Source of the DNA: CAVQLX01 sp963811605
GTDB taxonomy: Bacteria > Desulfobacterota > Binatia > DP-6
Reading direction: 5' to 3'
DNA: 64,000 bases
NCBI GenBank assembly: GCA_963811605.1
Contig: CAWESA010000024.1
Coordinates: 124,001-188,000 of the forward strand
Shown here in pieces: positions 57,383-64,000 of the stretch; within the stretch, counting starts at the first letter, position 1; every line of letters starts with the position of its first letter. The position numbers and the translations under genes were made by a program. The notes under the pieces were generated by a model, which worked only from the letters and a program-made list of their open reading frames with translations, searched no databases and had not been told where the DNA came from.

Positions 57383-58575
57383 CGGACGATCTGCGCACGC
57401 TCTTCCTCCGTCACGTGTGCCAGACCTCCGACGGCCCGATGGCGCTGGTCGTCGCCAGCGCGCACGGCGCGACGGTGCGGGACGTCGAGGGTCGCGAGTA
57501 CCTCGACCTGCTCGCCGGCATGGGCGTCGCGAACGTCGGCCACGCCCACCCCGAGGTCGTCGCCGCGGTGCGCGCACAGGCCGAGCGCCACCTGCACGTG
57601 ATGGTGTACGGCGAGTTCGTCCAGGAGGCGCAGGTGCGCCTGGCGGCGCGGCTGGCGGATCGCCTGCCGGCGCCCCTCTCGGTCGTCTATTTCACGTCGA
57701 GCGGCGCCGAGGCCGTCGACGGCGCCCTCAAGACCGCGCGCAAGGCGACCGGCCGGCCCCGCTTCGTCGCGTTCGTGGGCGGCTTCCACGGCGACACGTG
57801 GGGCGCGCTGTCGGTGGGCGGGAATCCGCTCTATCGCCGCCCGTTCGAGCCGCTCCTCCCCGGGGTCGAGCTCCTGCCCTTCGACGAGCCCGGCGCGCTC
57901 GACGCCATCGACGAGCGGACCGCGGCGGTGATCGTGGAGCCGGTGCAAGCCGAGGGCGGCGTGCGCATCCCGCAGCCGGGCTTTCTCCCGGCGCTGCGAC
58001 GGCGCTGCGACCGCGTAGGCGCTCTCCTCGTCTTCGACGAGGTGGTCACCGGCTTCGGCCGCACCGGCCGGCTGTTCGCGCACGAGCACTGGGGCGTCGT
58101 GCCCGACCTGCTCGTCCTCGCCAAGGCGCTCGGCGGCGGGTTGCCGCTCGGCGCCTTCGTCGGCCGGCCGGGGCTCATGGCGACGCTGGCCCACGACCCG
58201 CCGCTCGCGCACGTGACCACCTTCGGCGGCCATCCGCTGTCGTGCGCGGCCGGACTCGCGGCGCTCGACGTGCTGCTGCGCGATCGGCTCGTGGAACGTG
58301 CCGCGGCGCTCGGCGCGCGCATGCTCGCCGATCTGCACGCCCACGTGGGCCGCGGCGGCCTCGTCGGGGTGCGCGGGCTCGGCCTCCTGGTCGGCCTCGA
58401 GTTCGACCAAGCCGCGGCGTGCGCGGCCTTCGCGCGGCGGACCTGGGAGCAGGGTCTGATCCTCAATTGGACCCTGCATCGCGACACGGTCGTGCGGCTG
58501 GCGCCGCCGCTCGTGCTGACCGACGAGGAGTGGGCGCGGGCGCTGCAGGCCATCGCCGCCGCCCTCGCCTCATGA
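57379..58575 (+). CDS. Class III (PLP) aminotransferase
   Basis: 398 residues. Fold type I omega-aminotransferase: YFTSSGAEAVDGALKTARKA, GGFHGDTWGALS, VIVEPVQAEGG, LLVFDEVVTGFGRTG, LAKALGGGLPLGAF with PLP Lys249, and TFGGHPLSCAAGLAAL. Such enzymes transaminate aldehydes or ketones using an amino donor. Translationally coupled to luxC-like, so its natural substrate is probably the LuxC aldehyde, giving an amine (inference). Ornithine/acetylornithine aminotransferase is the alternative annotation. Confidence 0.92.
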   Translation: MTDDLRTLFLRHVCQTSDGPMALVVASAHGATVRDVEGREYLDLLAGMGVANVGHAHPEVVAAVRAQAERHLHVMVYGEFVQEAQVRLAARLADRLPAPLSVVYFTSSGAEAVDGALKTARKATGRPRFVAFVGGFHGDTWGALSVGGNPLYRRPFEPLLPGVELLPFDEPGALDAIDERTAAVIVEPVQAEGGVRIPQPGFLPALRRRCDRVGALLVFDEVVTGFGRTGRLFAHEHWGVVPDLLVLAKALGGGLPLGAFVGRPGLMATLAHDPPLAHVTTFGGHPLSCAAGLAALDVLLRDRLVERAAALGARMLADLHAHVGRGGLVGVRGLGLLVGLEFDQAAACAAFARRTWEQGLILNWTLHRDTVVRLAPPLVLTDEEWARALQAIAAALAS

Positions 58576-58583
58576 CGACGGAT

Positions 58584-59345
58584 CTAGCGCGCCTGCCCGC
58601 GATAGATCGTGCCGAGCAGCCAGTCGGCCAGCGGCACGGTGACGTTGAAGTTCCAGCGCTGCATCAGCTCCGGGGTGTGGTGCATCGCGTGGTGGCTGCG
58701 CAGCCGGCGGATCAGGCGGCTGCGCCCGATCGGGTTCGACGCCGGCAGGTGATAGGCGAGGTGGAGCCACTCGTAGGCCACCGTGTAGCCCATCGTCGAC
58801 GCCACCCAGAGCAGCGCCACGTTGTGCGACACCAGGAGCCAGAGCGCCGCGGTGATCGGGAGCGTGGTCACGAAGATGGCGAGGATGCCGTAGAACGGAA
58901 TCAGCACGAGCCGGAACTCGCGCGTGGCACGCATGGCCATGTCGTCGCGGACGAAGATGACATGGTGCTCGGGCGTATGGCGCCAGAAGAGCCGCTCGAG
59001 CGGCCAGGTACGGCAGTGCAGGATGTTGCGGTGAATGTGCCACTCGTTCAGGTTGATCAGCAGCAACGCGATCGGCGCGGCCAGCAGCTCCCGCGCGGTG
59101 GGACGATCGAGCAGCGAAACGGCGACGGCGATCATCCCGATTCCGACCAGCGACGGGAACGCCAGATGCCCCCACGGGCTGTACCAGCGGGGGATCTCCG
59201 CCACGGCGCGCGCGCGGAGCTGCTCGCGCCGGCTGGCGGGCTGGGTGACCTCCCACTCGCGCGTCTCGGTGCGCTTCGGCAGCACGGCCGGATTGTAGGG
59301 CAAGCCGGCCCCGGCGCGCCACCCGCGCAGCGAGACGCCTTGCAT
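58584..59345 (-). CDS. Membrane fatty acid hydroxylase / sterol desaturase superfamily protein
   Basis: 253 residues with about four to five helices (FPSLVGIGMIAVAVSLL; LLAAPIALLLINLN; LIPFYGILAIFVTTLPITA; VALLWVASTMGYTVAYEW). Eight-His di-iron motif: NEWHIHRNILH (HxHxxxxH-type), RHTPEHHVIF (HxxHH), WLHLAYHLP, and RSHHAMHH (HxxHH). These enzymes hydroxylate or desaturate lipid chains with O2. Placed 8 bases from the end of the converging aminotransferase gene and divergent from the alcohol dehydrogenase. ATG 59345 is chosen; the exact start is uncertain. Confidence 0.87.
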   Translation of the reverse strand: MQGVSLRGWRAGAGLPYNPAVLPKRTETREWEVTQPASRREQLRARAVAEIPRWYSPWGHLAFPSLVGIGMIAVAVSLLDRPTARELLAAPIALLLINLNEWHIHRNILHCRTWPLERLFWRHTPEHHVIFVRDDMAMRATREFRLVLIPFYGILAIFVTTLPITAALWLLVSHNVALLWVASTMGYTVAYEWLHLAYHLPASNPIGRSRLIRRLRSHHAMHHTPELMQRWNFNVTVPLADWLLGTIYRGQAR

Positions 59346-59373
59346 GGACCGCCCGCGCTGGCACGATCCGGTC

Positions 59374-60390
59374 ATGGCAACCATGACGGTGGCGCAGGTA
59401 ACCAGGGCCGACGGTCCGCTCGAGCTGATCACCCGCGACGTGCCGGAGCCCGGTCCCGGTCAGGTGCTGCTGCGCGTACGGGCCTGCGGAGTCTGCCACA
59501 GCGACCTGTTCGTCGTCCACGGAGCATTCCCGGGCCTCCAGCTGCCACGCGTGCCAGGACACGAGGTGGCGGCGATCGTGGAACGCGTCGGTCCCGGTGT
59601 GCGGCCATGGCAACCCGGCGAGCGCGTGGGGGTGGGCTGGCACGGCGGGCACTGCTTCATCTGTGACCAGTGTCGCGTGGGCGACTTCGTCCTGTGTCGC
59701 GAGGAGCAGATCACCGGTATCAGCTACGACGGTGGCTACGGGACCTTCATGCTGGCGCGGGCGGAGGCGCTGGCCCGCGTACCCGACGGCCTCGACGACG
59801 TCGCGGCGGCGCCGTTGCTGTGCGCCGGCATCACCACCTTCAATGCGCTGCGCCACTCGCCGGCACGTCCCGGCGACGTGGTCGCCGTGCAGGGGCTCGG
59901 CGGCCTCGGACATCTGGCGGTGCAGTTCGCCAACCGGATGGGCTTCCGCACCGTCGCGGTCGCGCGCGGCGACGACAAGCGCACCTTCGCCGAGGAGCTC
60001 GGGGCGGACGTCTACGTCGATGCCGCGCGTGGGTCGGCGGGACAGGCACTCGCGGCGATGGGCGGCGCCCGAGTGATCCTGGCGACGGCACCGAACGCGG
60101 CGGCGGTCGAGGACATCATGGCGGGGCTCGGCGCGAACGGGCAGCTCCTGCTGGCCGCCGCGGTCGAGGAGCCGCTGCGCATTCCCGGGCTCTCTCTCAT
60201 CCCACGACGCCAGTCGATCCAGGGCTGGTCCAGCGGCCACGCCAAGGACTCGGAGGACACCCTGCGCTTCGCGGCCGACACCGGGGTGCGGCCGATGGTC
60301 GAGACGTTTCCGCTGGCGCAGGCAAACGACGCGCTGGCCCGCATGCAGAGCGGCGCGGCCCGCTTCCGCGCCGTCCTCACGATGCCCTGA
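59374..60390 (+). CDS. Zinc-dependent alcohol dehydrogenase
   Basis: 338 residues, MDR superfamily, AdhA/AdhP-like. Catalytic zinc GVCHSDLF and GHEVAAIVERVG, structural zinc Cys set in GHCFICDQCRVGDFVLC, Rossmann loop GLGGLGHLAVQFAN. NAD(P)-dependent oxidation of alcohols or reduction of aldehydes. Next to genes that could make or use fatty aldehydes, so it may set the aldehyde/alcohol balance (inference). ATG 59374 gives the normal start; one at 59344 is a longer alternative. Confidence 0.93.
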   Translation: MATMTVAQVTRADGPLELITRDVPEPGPGQVLLRVRACGVCHSDLFVVHGAFPGLQLPRVPGHEVAAIVERVGPGVRPWQPGERVGVGWHGGHCFICDQCRVGDFVLCREEQITGISYDGGYGTFMLARAEALARVPDGLDDVAAAPLLCAGITTFNALRHSPARPGDVVAVQGLGGLGHLAVQFANRMGFRTVAVARGDDKRTFAEELGADVYVDAARGSAGQALAAMGGARVILATAPNAAAVEDIMAGLGANGQLLLAAAVEEPLRIPGLSLIPRRQSIQGWSSGHAKDSEDTLRFAADTGVRPMVETFPLAQANDALARMQSGAARFRAVLTMP

Positions 60391-60396
60391 GCCGCG

Positions 60397-61863
60397 TCAG
60401 CGGATGGGCGACCAGGTCGCGATGCGGTATCCGAGCCGCTCGAAGTAGCCGCTCTCCAGACCGCGCTCCAGGTCGTTCACCCGCGCGTGCGCGGGCGCCG
60501 GCGCGTCGCGCAGCGAGAGCGCGACCCCGGCCTCGTCTCCGCATGGACCGGAGGTCCCGGGATCGGCGCCGACGCTGGCATCGAACTCGGGATCGGGATC
60601 GTCGGGCTTGAGGCTCCAGCCGATGTTGCCAGCGTATCGGTCGCGCGTGCCGAGGAACCAGGCGTCCCAGGGCTTTCCCTTGCCCTCCGCGGGCGCGCCC
60701 AGGAAGCGCCACTCGAGGAAGCGCAGGATCGACGTGTGCTCGTACAGCCGATGGTCGACGAAGTTGCGGCGCGCGTAGGGGGACAGCATGCGGGTCGGGA
60801 CGCGGAAGCCGGTCTGTCCGAAGTCGTTCTCGTCGTCCCGGCGGTTGGCGCGATCGTCACGCACGCGGGGAGGTCGCACGTGGTCGTAGAATCCCCCCCA
60901 CTCGTCGTAGGTGAGGAAGAAGACGCCGCGGTGCCACTGCGGCGACTCGACGAACGCCTTCACCAGAGCCTGCACCAGGCGCTGCCCGTCACGGACGTCA
61001 CCCAGCGGGTGCTCGTCGGTCTCGTTGCCGCCGATGAAGCCGGGATCGAGGAAGACGACGTTGGGCAACCGCCCCTGCGCCGCGTCCTCGAAGAAGTTCG
61101 CGATCGGGCTCGAGAACCGGGTGAGCCGCGCACCCCAGAGCGCGGTCACCGGCAGGTCGCTGTAGTAGTAGCGAGCCGGCACACCGGCGACCACGAGCTT
61201 GTCCCAGATGGTCGGCCAGGTGAATCCGCCGGGATAGCCCACCTCGGGGGGAAAGAAGTTGCGCTTGAGGCCGCCGGACTGCGCGGAGTGCAGGTACTCA
61301 CGGTTGGGATACGTGGGACCGAGCACCGAGCAGTGATAGCGGTCGAAGACGGTGAAGCGACGCGATATCGCGCTGTAGAAGCCGAGGTCGTCGGCGCCGT
61401 ACCAGCCGAGGGCGAACTCGTCGCTGCCCTGGCCCGCGGCGAGGAAACCGTGGTCGCGCTGGACGCGCCCACCGTCCCACCCATGATCCGGGTCGGGATG
61501 CCCGCAACCGCGCCAGGGATTGGAGAGCCCGGCGTCGAGCAGCGGATACGTCGGGACGACGGTTCCGTCGGGCTTCCGGTACGACTCGTCGGTGCTGGCG
61601 TCGATCCTGAACCGCGATCCCCAGCGCCGCTTGCCCTCCTCGAGATAGGTCTCGTCGCCGCCGAGCCACCCGAGGTAGTGGTCGAACGAGCGGTTCTCCA
61701 TCATCATGACCACTACCGTGTCGACGGGGGCGTCCGCCGCGGACAGGTCGAGGATGCTGCCGCCGCGCAGGCGTCGCGCCTCGGCCTCGGTGCCCGTGCC
61801 ACCCAGGGCGGCGGCCGCACCCAGCACCGCGCTCGTGCGCAGGAGATCGCGTCTCGTGAGCAT
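60397..61863 (-). CDS. Phospholipase C / acid phosphatase-like phosphoesterase, Tat-exported
   Basis: 488 residues, PF04185 phosphoesterase family (non-specific phospholipase C, AcpA). Tat signal LTRRDLLRTSAVLGAAAAL, metal-binding VVVMMMENRSFDHYLGWLGG, DHGWDGG, YHCSVLGPTYPNREYLHS, FLTYDEWGGFYDHVRPP and ARRNFVDHRLYEHTS. Periplasmic or secreted enzyme releasing phosphate or phosphocholine from lipids. ATG with AGGGGGGA. No Pho box recognised. Confidence 0.92.
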   Translation of the reverse strand: MLTRRDLLRTSAVLGAAAALGGTGTEAEARRLRGGSILDLSAADAPVDTVVVMMMENRSFDHYLGWLGGDETYLEEGKRRWGSRFRIDASTDESYRKPDGTVVPTYPLLDAGLSNPWRGCGHPDPDHGWDGGRVQRDHGFLAAGQGSDEFALGWYGADDLGFYSAISRRFTVFDRYHCSVLGPTYPNREYLHSAQSGGLKRNFFPPEVGYPGGFTWPTIWDKLVVAGVPARYYYSDLPVTALWGARLTRFSSPIANFFEDAAQGRLPNVVFLDPGFIGGNETDEHPLGDVRDGQRLVQALVKAFVESPQWHRGVFFLTYDEWGGFYDHVRPPRVRDDRANRRDDENDFGQTGFRVPTRMLSPYARRNFVDHRLYEHTSILRFLEWRFLGAPAEGKGKPWDAWFLGTRDRYAGNIGWSLKPDDPDPEFDASVGADPGTSGPCGDEAGVALSLRDAPAPAHARVNDLERGLESGYFERLGYRIATWSPIR

Positions 61864-62026
61864 GATGGAGTCCCCCCTTCGCGCCACGGTCTCGCCGTGC
61901 GCCTCGCGGAGTCTCGCCCGTTTGGCCGTTACGACTCAAGCCAAGGTGCATGAAGCTTCGGTGCTGCACGGTGATGGCGTCCGCGCATGAGACCATGGCA
62001 TACGCATCACGACGGGATCAGTCGCG

Positions 62027-62416
62027 ATGAGCCGGGACGATCTGATGCGCCGCGTGCTGTGGACGAGCGCCTGCTTCAACCTGGTGGGCGCCCTGCTGTT
62101 CCTGTTCCCGTCGTCCCTCGGCCGCCTCGCGGGCCTGCCCTCGCCGGTGCCGTTCGCCTATGCCGCGTTGCTGGCATTCTTCGTGATCCTGTTCGGCGGC
62201 ACGTATGCGTGGCTCGCGCTCCAGCCGCACATCCACCGGCCGCTGGTGTGGCTGTCGGCCATCGGCAAGGCAGGCGCCTTTGCCATCGTCCTCGCCTGCT
62301 GGCTGGGGGGCGCCGTCGAGGGGCTCGCCGTGCTCGCCATCACGGGCGACCTCGTCTTCGCGGCGATCTACGCCTGGTGGCTGCTCGGAGCGCCGGCCCA
62401 CGAGCTGGCGGCGTAG
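62027..62416 (+). CDS. Small four-helix membrane protein
   Basis: 129 residues, four predicted helices (SACFNLVGALLFLFPSSLG; YAALLAFFVILFGGTYAWLA; PLVWLSAIGKAGAFAIVLA; VLAITGDLVFAAIYAWWLLG). Unknown function. Similar small proteins are annotated only as hypothetical. ATG lacks a clear Shine-Dalgarno. The 61864-62026 stretch upstream holds the leader of the phosphoesterase gene and nothing else I recognise. Confidence 0.78.
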   Translation: MSRDDLMRRVLWTSACFNLVGALLFLFPSSLGRLAGLPSPVPFAYAALLAFFVILFGGTYAWLALQPHIHRPLVWLSAIGKAGAFAIVLACWLGGAVEGLAVLAITGDLVFAAIYAWWLLGAPAHELAA

Positions 62417-62438
62417 ATCGTGGCGCCGGCGGCCCGGC

Positions 62439-63305
62439 TCAGGGCTGGACGATCACCCGGCCGGTCATCCCGAAGCTGCCGTGCGGACCGCAGAAGTACT
62501 GGAACGTCCCCGCTTCCGTGAAGGTGTGGTCGTAGCTGGTGCCCGCCCCGGACACCGGCGCGTTCCCGCATCCCCGGTCGTCGGTCGAGCAGAAGCGGCC
62601 GTCGGAGTTGCCCGGGGTGCCGCTCACCACGCTGTGGCCCCCGCTGGCCCAGTGCCACCGGACCGTCTCCCCGACATGGACCGTGAGGCTCTGCGGATCG
62701 AAGCGGAGCTCGCCACCCGGTCCGACGGTCACCGTCGTCGCGGCGAGGCCGGGCAACGTGGTCGTCGTGGTCGGTCCACCGAGGCAGGCGACGCTGCGCT
62801 GGCAGAGGAGGACGAACTTGTCGCGATCACGGGCCGGCCGGCTCCCGCGCTCGGCGACCGCGTTCCCCGACAGCGCCAGCATGGCGCGCTTCTTCTTGCC
62901 GCGCAGCGGCACGATCACGTCGACGAATGCGCCGCAGGCCGAGCCGTCCAGGGTTGCGGGCAGCGCGCCCTCGAGCTTCCGGTTGACGCGCAGGCGCCGG
63001 AGGGCGGTCGGGGGCGTGCATGCGAGATTGGGATCGGTCTGTCCGACGCACACGGCGACACGGAACGTGCACGAGTCGTTGCCGCAGGCGGCGTCGGCGT
63101 CGCAGGCGTCGCCATCCGTGCACGCCAGCTTCCGTCCGCTCGTCACCAGCGGCCCCGGGACGTCGACACCGTCGACGGAGAGCTCGAGATAGCAGTCCGA
63201 CGGCTGCGGCCCACCGCCGGGAATCAGCCCCGCCCGGGCGACCCACGCCCAGGCGACCGTGGCCCCGAGCAGGGCGCCAGTGGTCCACATCCGTCGCTGA
63301 CGCAT
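62439..63305 (-). CDS. Secreted cupredoxin-domain protein with Cys-rich region and Thr-rich linker
   Basis: 288 residues. Signal peptide (TTGALLGATVAWAWVARAG), a Cys-rich region (about 33-180: KLACTDGDACDADAACGNDS, CTFRVAVCVGQ), a linker TTTTTLPG near 190, and a C-terminal plastocyanin-like domain (about 200-288) with the type 1 copper ligands His in GGHSVV, and Cys, His and Met in FCGPHGSFGMTG. Likely a periplasmic or surface blue-copper electron carrier. AAAGGGG precedes the ATG; 63329 is a less likely start. Convergent with the small membrane protein gene. Confidence 0.87.
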   Translation of the reverse strand: MRQRRMWTTGALLGATVAWAWVARAGLIPGGGPQPSDCYLELSVDGVDVPGPLVTSGRKLACTDGDACDADAACGNDSCTFRVAVCVGQTDPNLACTPPTALRRLRVNRKLEGALPATLDGSACGAFVDVIVPLRGKKKRAMLALSGNAVAERGSRPARDRDKFVLLCQRSVACLGGPTTTTTLPGLAATTVTVGPGGELRFDPQSLTVHVGETVRWHWASGGHSVVSGTPGNSDGRFCSTDDRGCGNAPVSGAGTSYDHTFTEAGTFQYFCGPHGSFGMTGRVIVQP

Positions 63306-63391
63306 CCGCACCCCTTTCGCCGGCCGCACGACACGGCCGCCCGATCCTGGGATGGGCGGCGTGTCTGGTCAAGCCCCGAAGTGCGGCGCGT

Positions 63392-64000
63392 TCACCGGAC
63401 GAAGGCGCCCGACGGGCTGCCCGCGCGGGTCGGGAGCGAGATCGATGCGGCACGCACCGCCACGGTGAACGTCCCGTTGCTGGCACGGAAGGTGGGGTAG
63501 CTGTCGCCCACCAGCTCGAGCCGTATCGTGTGTCCGGCGGGGAACGCATACGCGTTCCCCTCGAGCTGGAACACGACGCGGCCGCGCTCGTTCGGCCGCA
63601 GCCGGTAGACGCCGCGCGCGACCAGCGCCTGGCGCCCGCTCGGGTCGACGTCCCACAGCCGGCCGACGAGCTGGCCGAAGGGTCCGCGGGTGCGGACGCG
63701 CGCGGTCAGGGTGGGCGCACCCATGAGCAGGATGCCCGGACTGGGGGCGGTGTAGACCGCGGTCCCCGGCGCGTCGACGGTGGGAAACTGCGCGCAGATG
63801 GAGCCGAAGATGGGATCGGTGCCCGCCGCGATCGCCGGATCGCCACCGCTCGACGTCACGGTCTGCGGTGCGCCGTCGCCGAAGTCGAACGACCCCGTGG
63901 CCAGGGCGTCCCACCGCGGCGCCGTGATGGGACCGCCGGCGGGCGCGGTGATCGGACACGTCTGCGTGAACACGGTGACCGAGCCCGACGCCGGGGGCGT
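63392..64000 (-). CDS. CocE/NonD family hydrolase, C-terminal domain (partial)
   Basis: The last ~200 residues of a protein whose start lies beyond the window. The sequence is a jelly-roll domain of the X-Pro dipeptidyl-peptidase C-terminal type (PF08530): ILLMGAPTLTARVRTRGPFG, QLVGRLWDVDPSGRQALVA, GVYRLRPNERGRVVFQLEG, AYAFPAGHTIRLELVGDSYP. The catalytic alpha/beta hydrolase half is not visible. Substrate may be ester, amide or cocaine-like; not determined. The frame is open to the window edge. Confidence 0.83.
   Translation of the reverse strand, partial: TPPASGSVTVFTQTCPITAPAGGPITAPRWDALATGSFDFGDGAPQTVTSSGGDPAIAAGTDPIFGSICAQFPTVDAPGTAVYTAPSPGILLMGAPTLTARVRTRGPFGQLVGRLWDVDPSGRQALVARGVYRLRPNERGRVVFQLEGNAYAFPAGHTIRLELVGDSYPTFRASNGTFTVAVRAASISLPTRAGSPSGAFVR

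Noticed and set aside
55140..58575. A bioluminescence (lux) operon
   Set aside because: Only luxE- and luxC-like genes are present. No luxA, luxB, luxD or luxG; the two LLM-class genes are far away and resemble F420-dependent enzymes, not bacterial luciferase.
62720..62775. Thr-rich stretch as a CRISPR or tandem repeat
   Set aside because: It is a single in-frame TTTTTLP linker between two protein domains.
1..64000. CRISPR arrays, tRNA or rRNA genes, insertion sequences, prophage
   Set aside because: No regularly spaced repeats, tRNA-like T-loop/acceptor pairs, transposase or integrase motifs were seen on either strand.

Overview
The window is very GC-rich (around 70 % by eye), densely coded on both strands, and has no gene-free stretch longer than 300 bases. 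I recognised no rRNA, tRNA, CRISPR array, transposase or phage gene. The gene content (F420/FMN luciferase-like oxidoreductases, amidohydrolase, CoA-transferase, RecBCD, a family 1 encapsulin with EncFtn cargo, a sigma-54 promoter, Cys-rich secreted redox proteins and a Thr-rich 'TTTTTLP' linker) suggests a Gram-negative, aerobic, heterotrophic soil or marine bacterium of the broad former-Deltaproteobacteria group (Binatota- or Myxococcota-like). The taxonomy is inference only.

Layout. 1-8.5 kb: SDR, amidohydrolase, a secreted heme plus PHM-type copper monooxygenase-like protein, glutamate decarboxylase and a secreted diheme RoxA-like cytochrome; an 81-bp direct repeat of the cytochrome gene's 3' end flanks the decarboxylase. 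8.5-16.6 kb: two luciferase-like monooxygenases, patatin, secreted chalcone-isomerase-like protein, a sugar-porter fragment, a PAS-GGDEF protein, an ACP-like protein and a coiled-coil/RelE-like fusion. 16.6-25.2 kb: recC-recB-recD operon on the minus strand. 25.3-27.4 kb: a 60-residue protein behind a near-perfect sigma-54 promoter, tail to tail with a frame-disrupted histidine kinase. 27.5-30.7 kb: 3D-domain cell-wall protein, DUF2333 protein, EncFtn and encapsulin, then the converging hflK-hflC-dnaJ-like operon. 32.8-39.9 kb: SufT, NYN/LOTUS protein, secreted split-barrel protein, RNase D, acyl-CoA dehydrogenase, lipase maturation factor, Nudix hydrolase.

40-44.3 kb: four-gene MacAB/LolCDE-like ABC export operon (ATPase, two permeases, adaptor). 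44.3-50.9 kb: dienelactone hydrolase, glycyl-tRNA synthetase, a GMC oxidoreductase remnant, a DsbA-like protein, a second secreted split-barrel protein, SDR, flavin reductase, MAPEG and a small secreted helical protein. 51-55 kb: small HELGH metalloprotein, FabI-like SDR, hypotheticals and a TPR / 88-aa protein / CoA-transferase operon. 55.1-60.4 kb: the most distinctive locus, luxE-like / luxC-like / class III aminotransferase genes with 4-nt overlaps and no luciferase genes, next to a membrane di-iron hydroxylase/desaturase-like gene and a zinc alcohol dehydrogenase; together they could turn fatty acyl groups into aldehydes and then amines. 60.4-64 kb: Tat-exported phospholipase C-like enzyme, a membrane protein, a cupredoxin protein and the C-terminal part of a CocE/NonD-type hydrolase running off the window.

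Expression. Many genes without a Shine-Dalgarno site carry TTGNNN, about 17 bases, a TA-rich hexamer, then only 5-10 bases to the start codon, which implies leaderless or nearly leaderless mRNAs; operon-internal genes and some others have strong GGAGG-type sites. Three genes (gad, histidine kinase, GMC remnant) show a single-base frameshift, so either pseudogene formation or consensus errors in the assembly must be considered.
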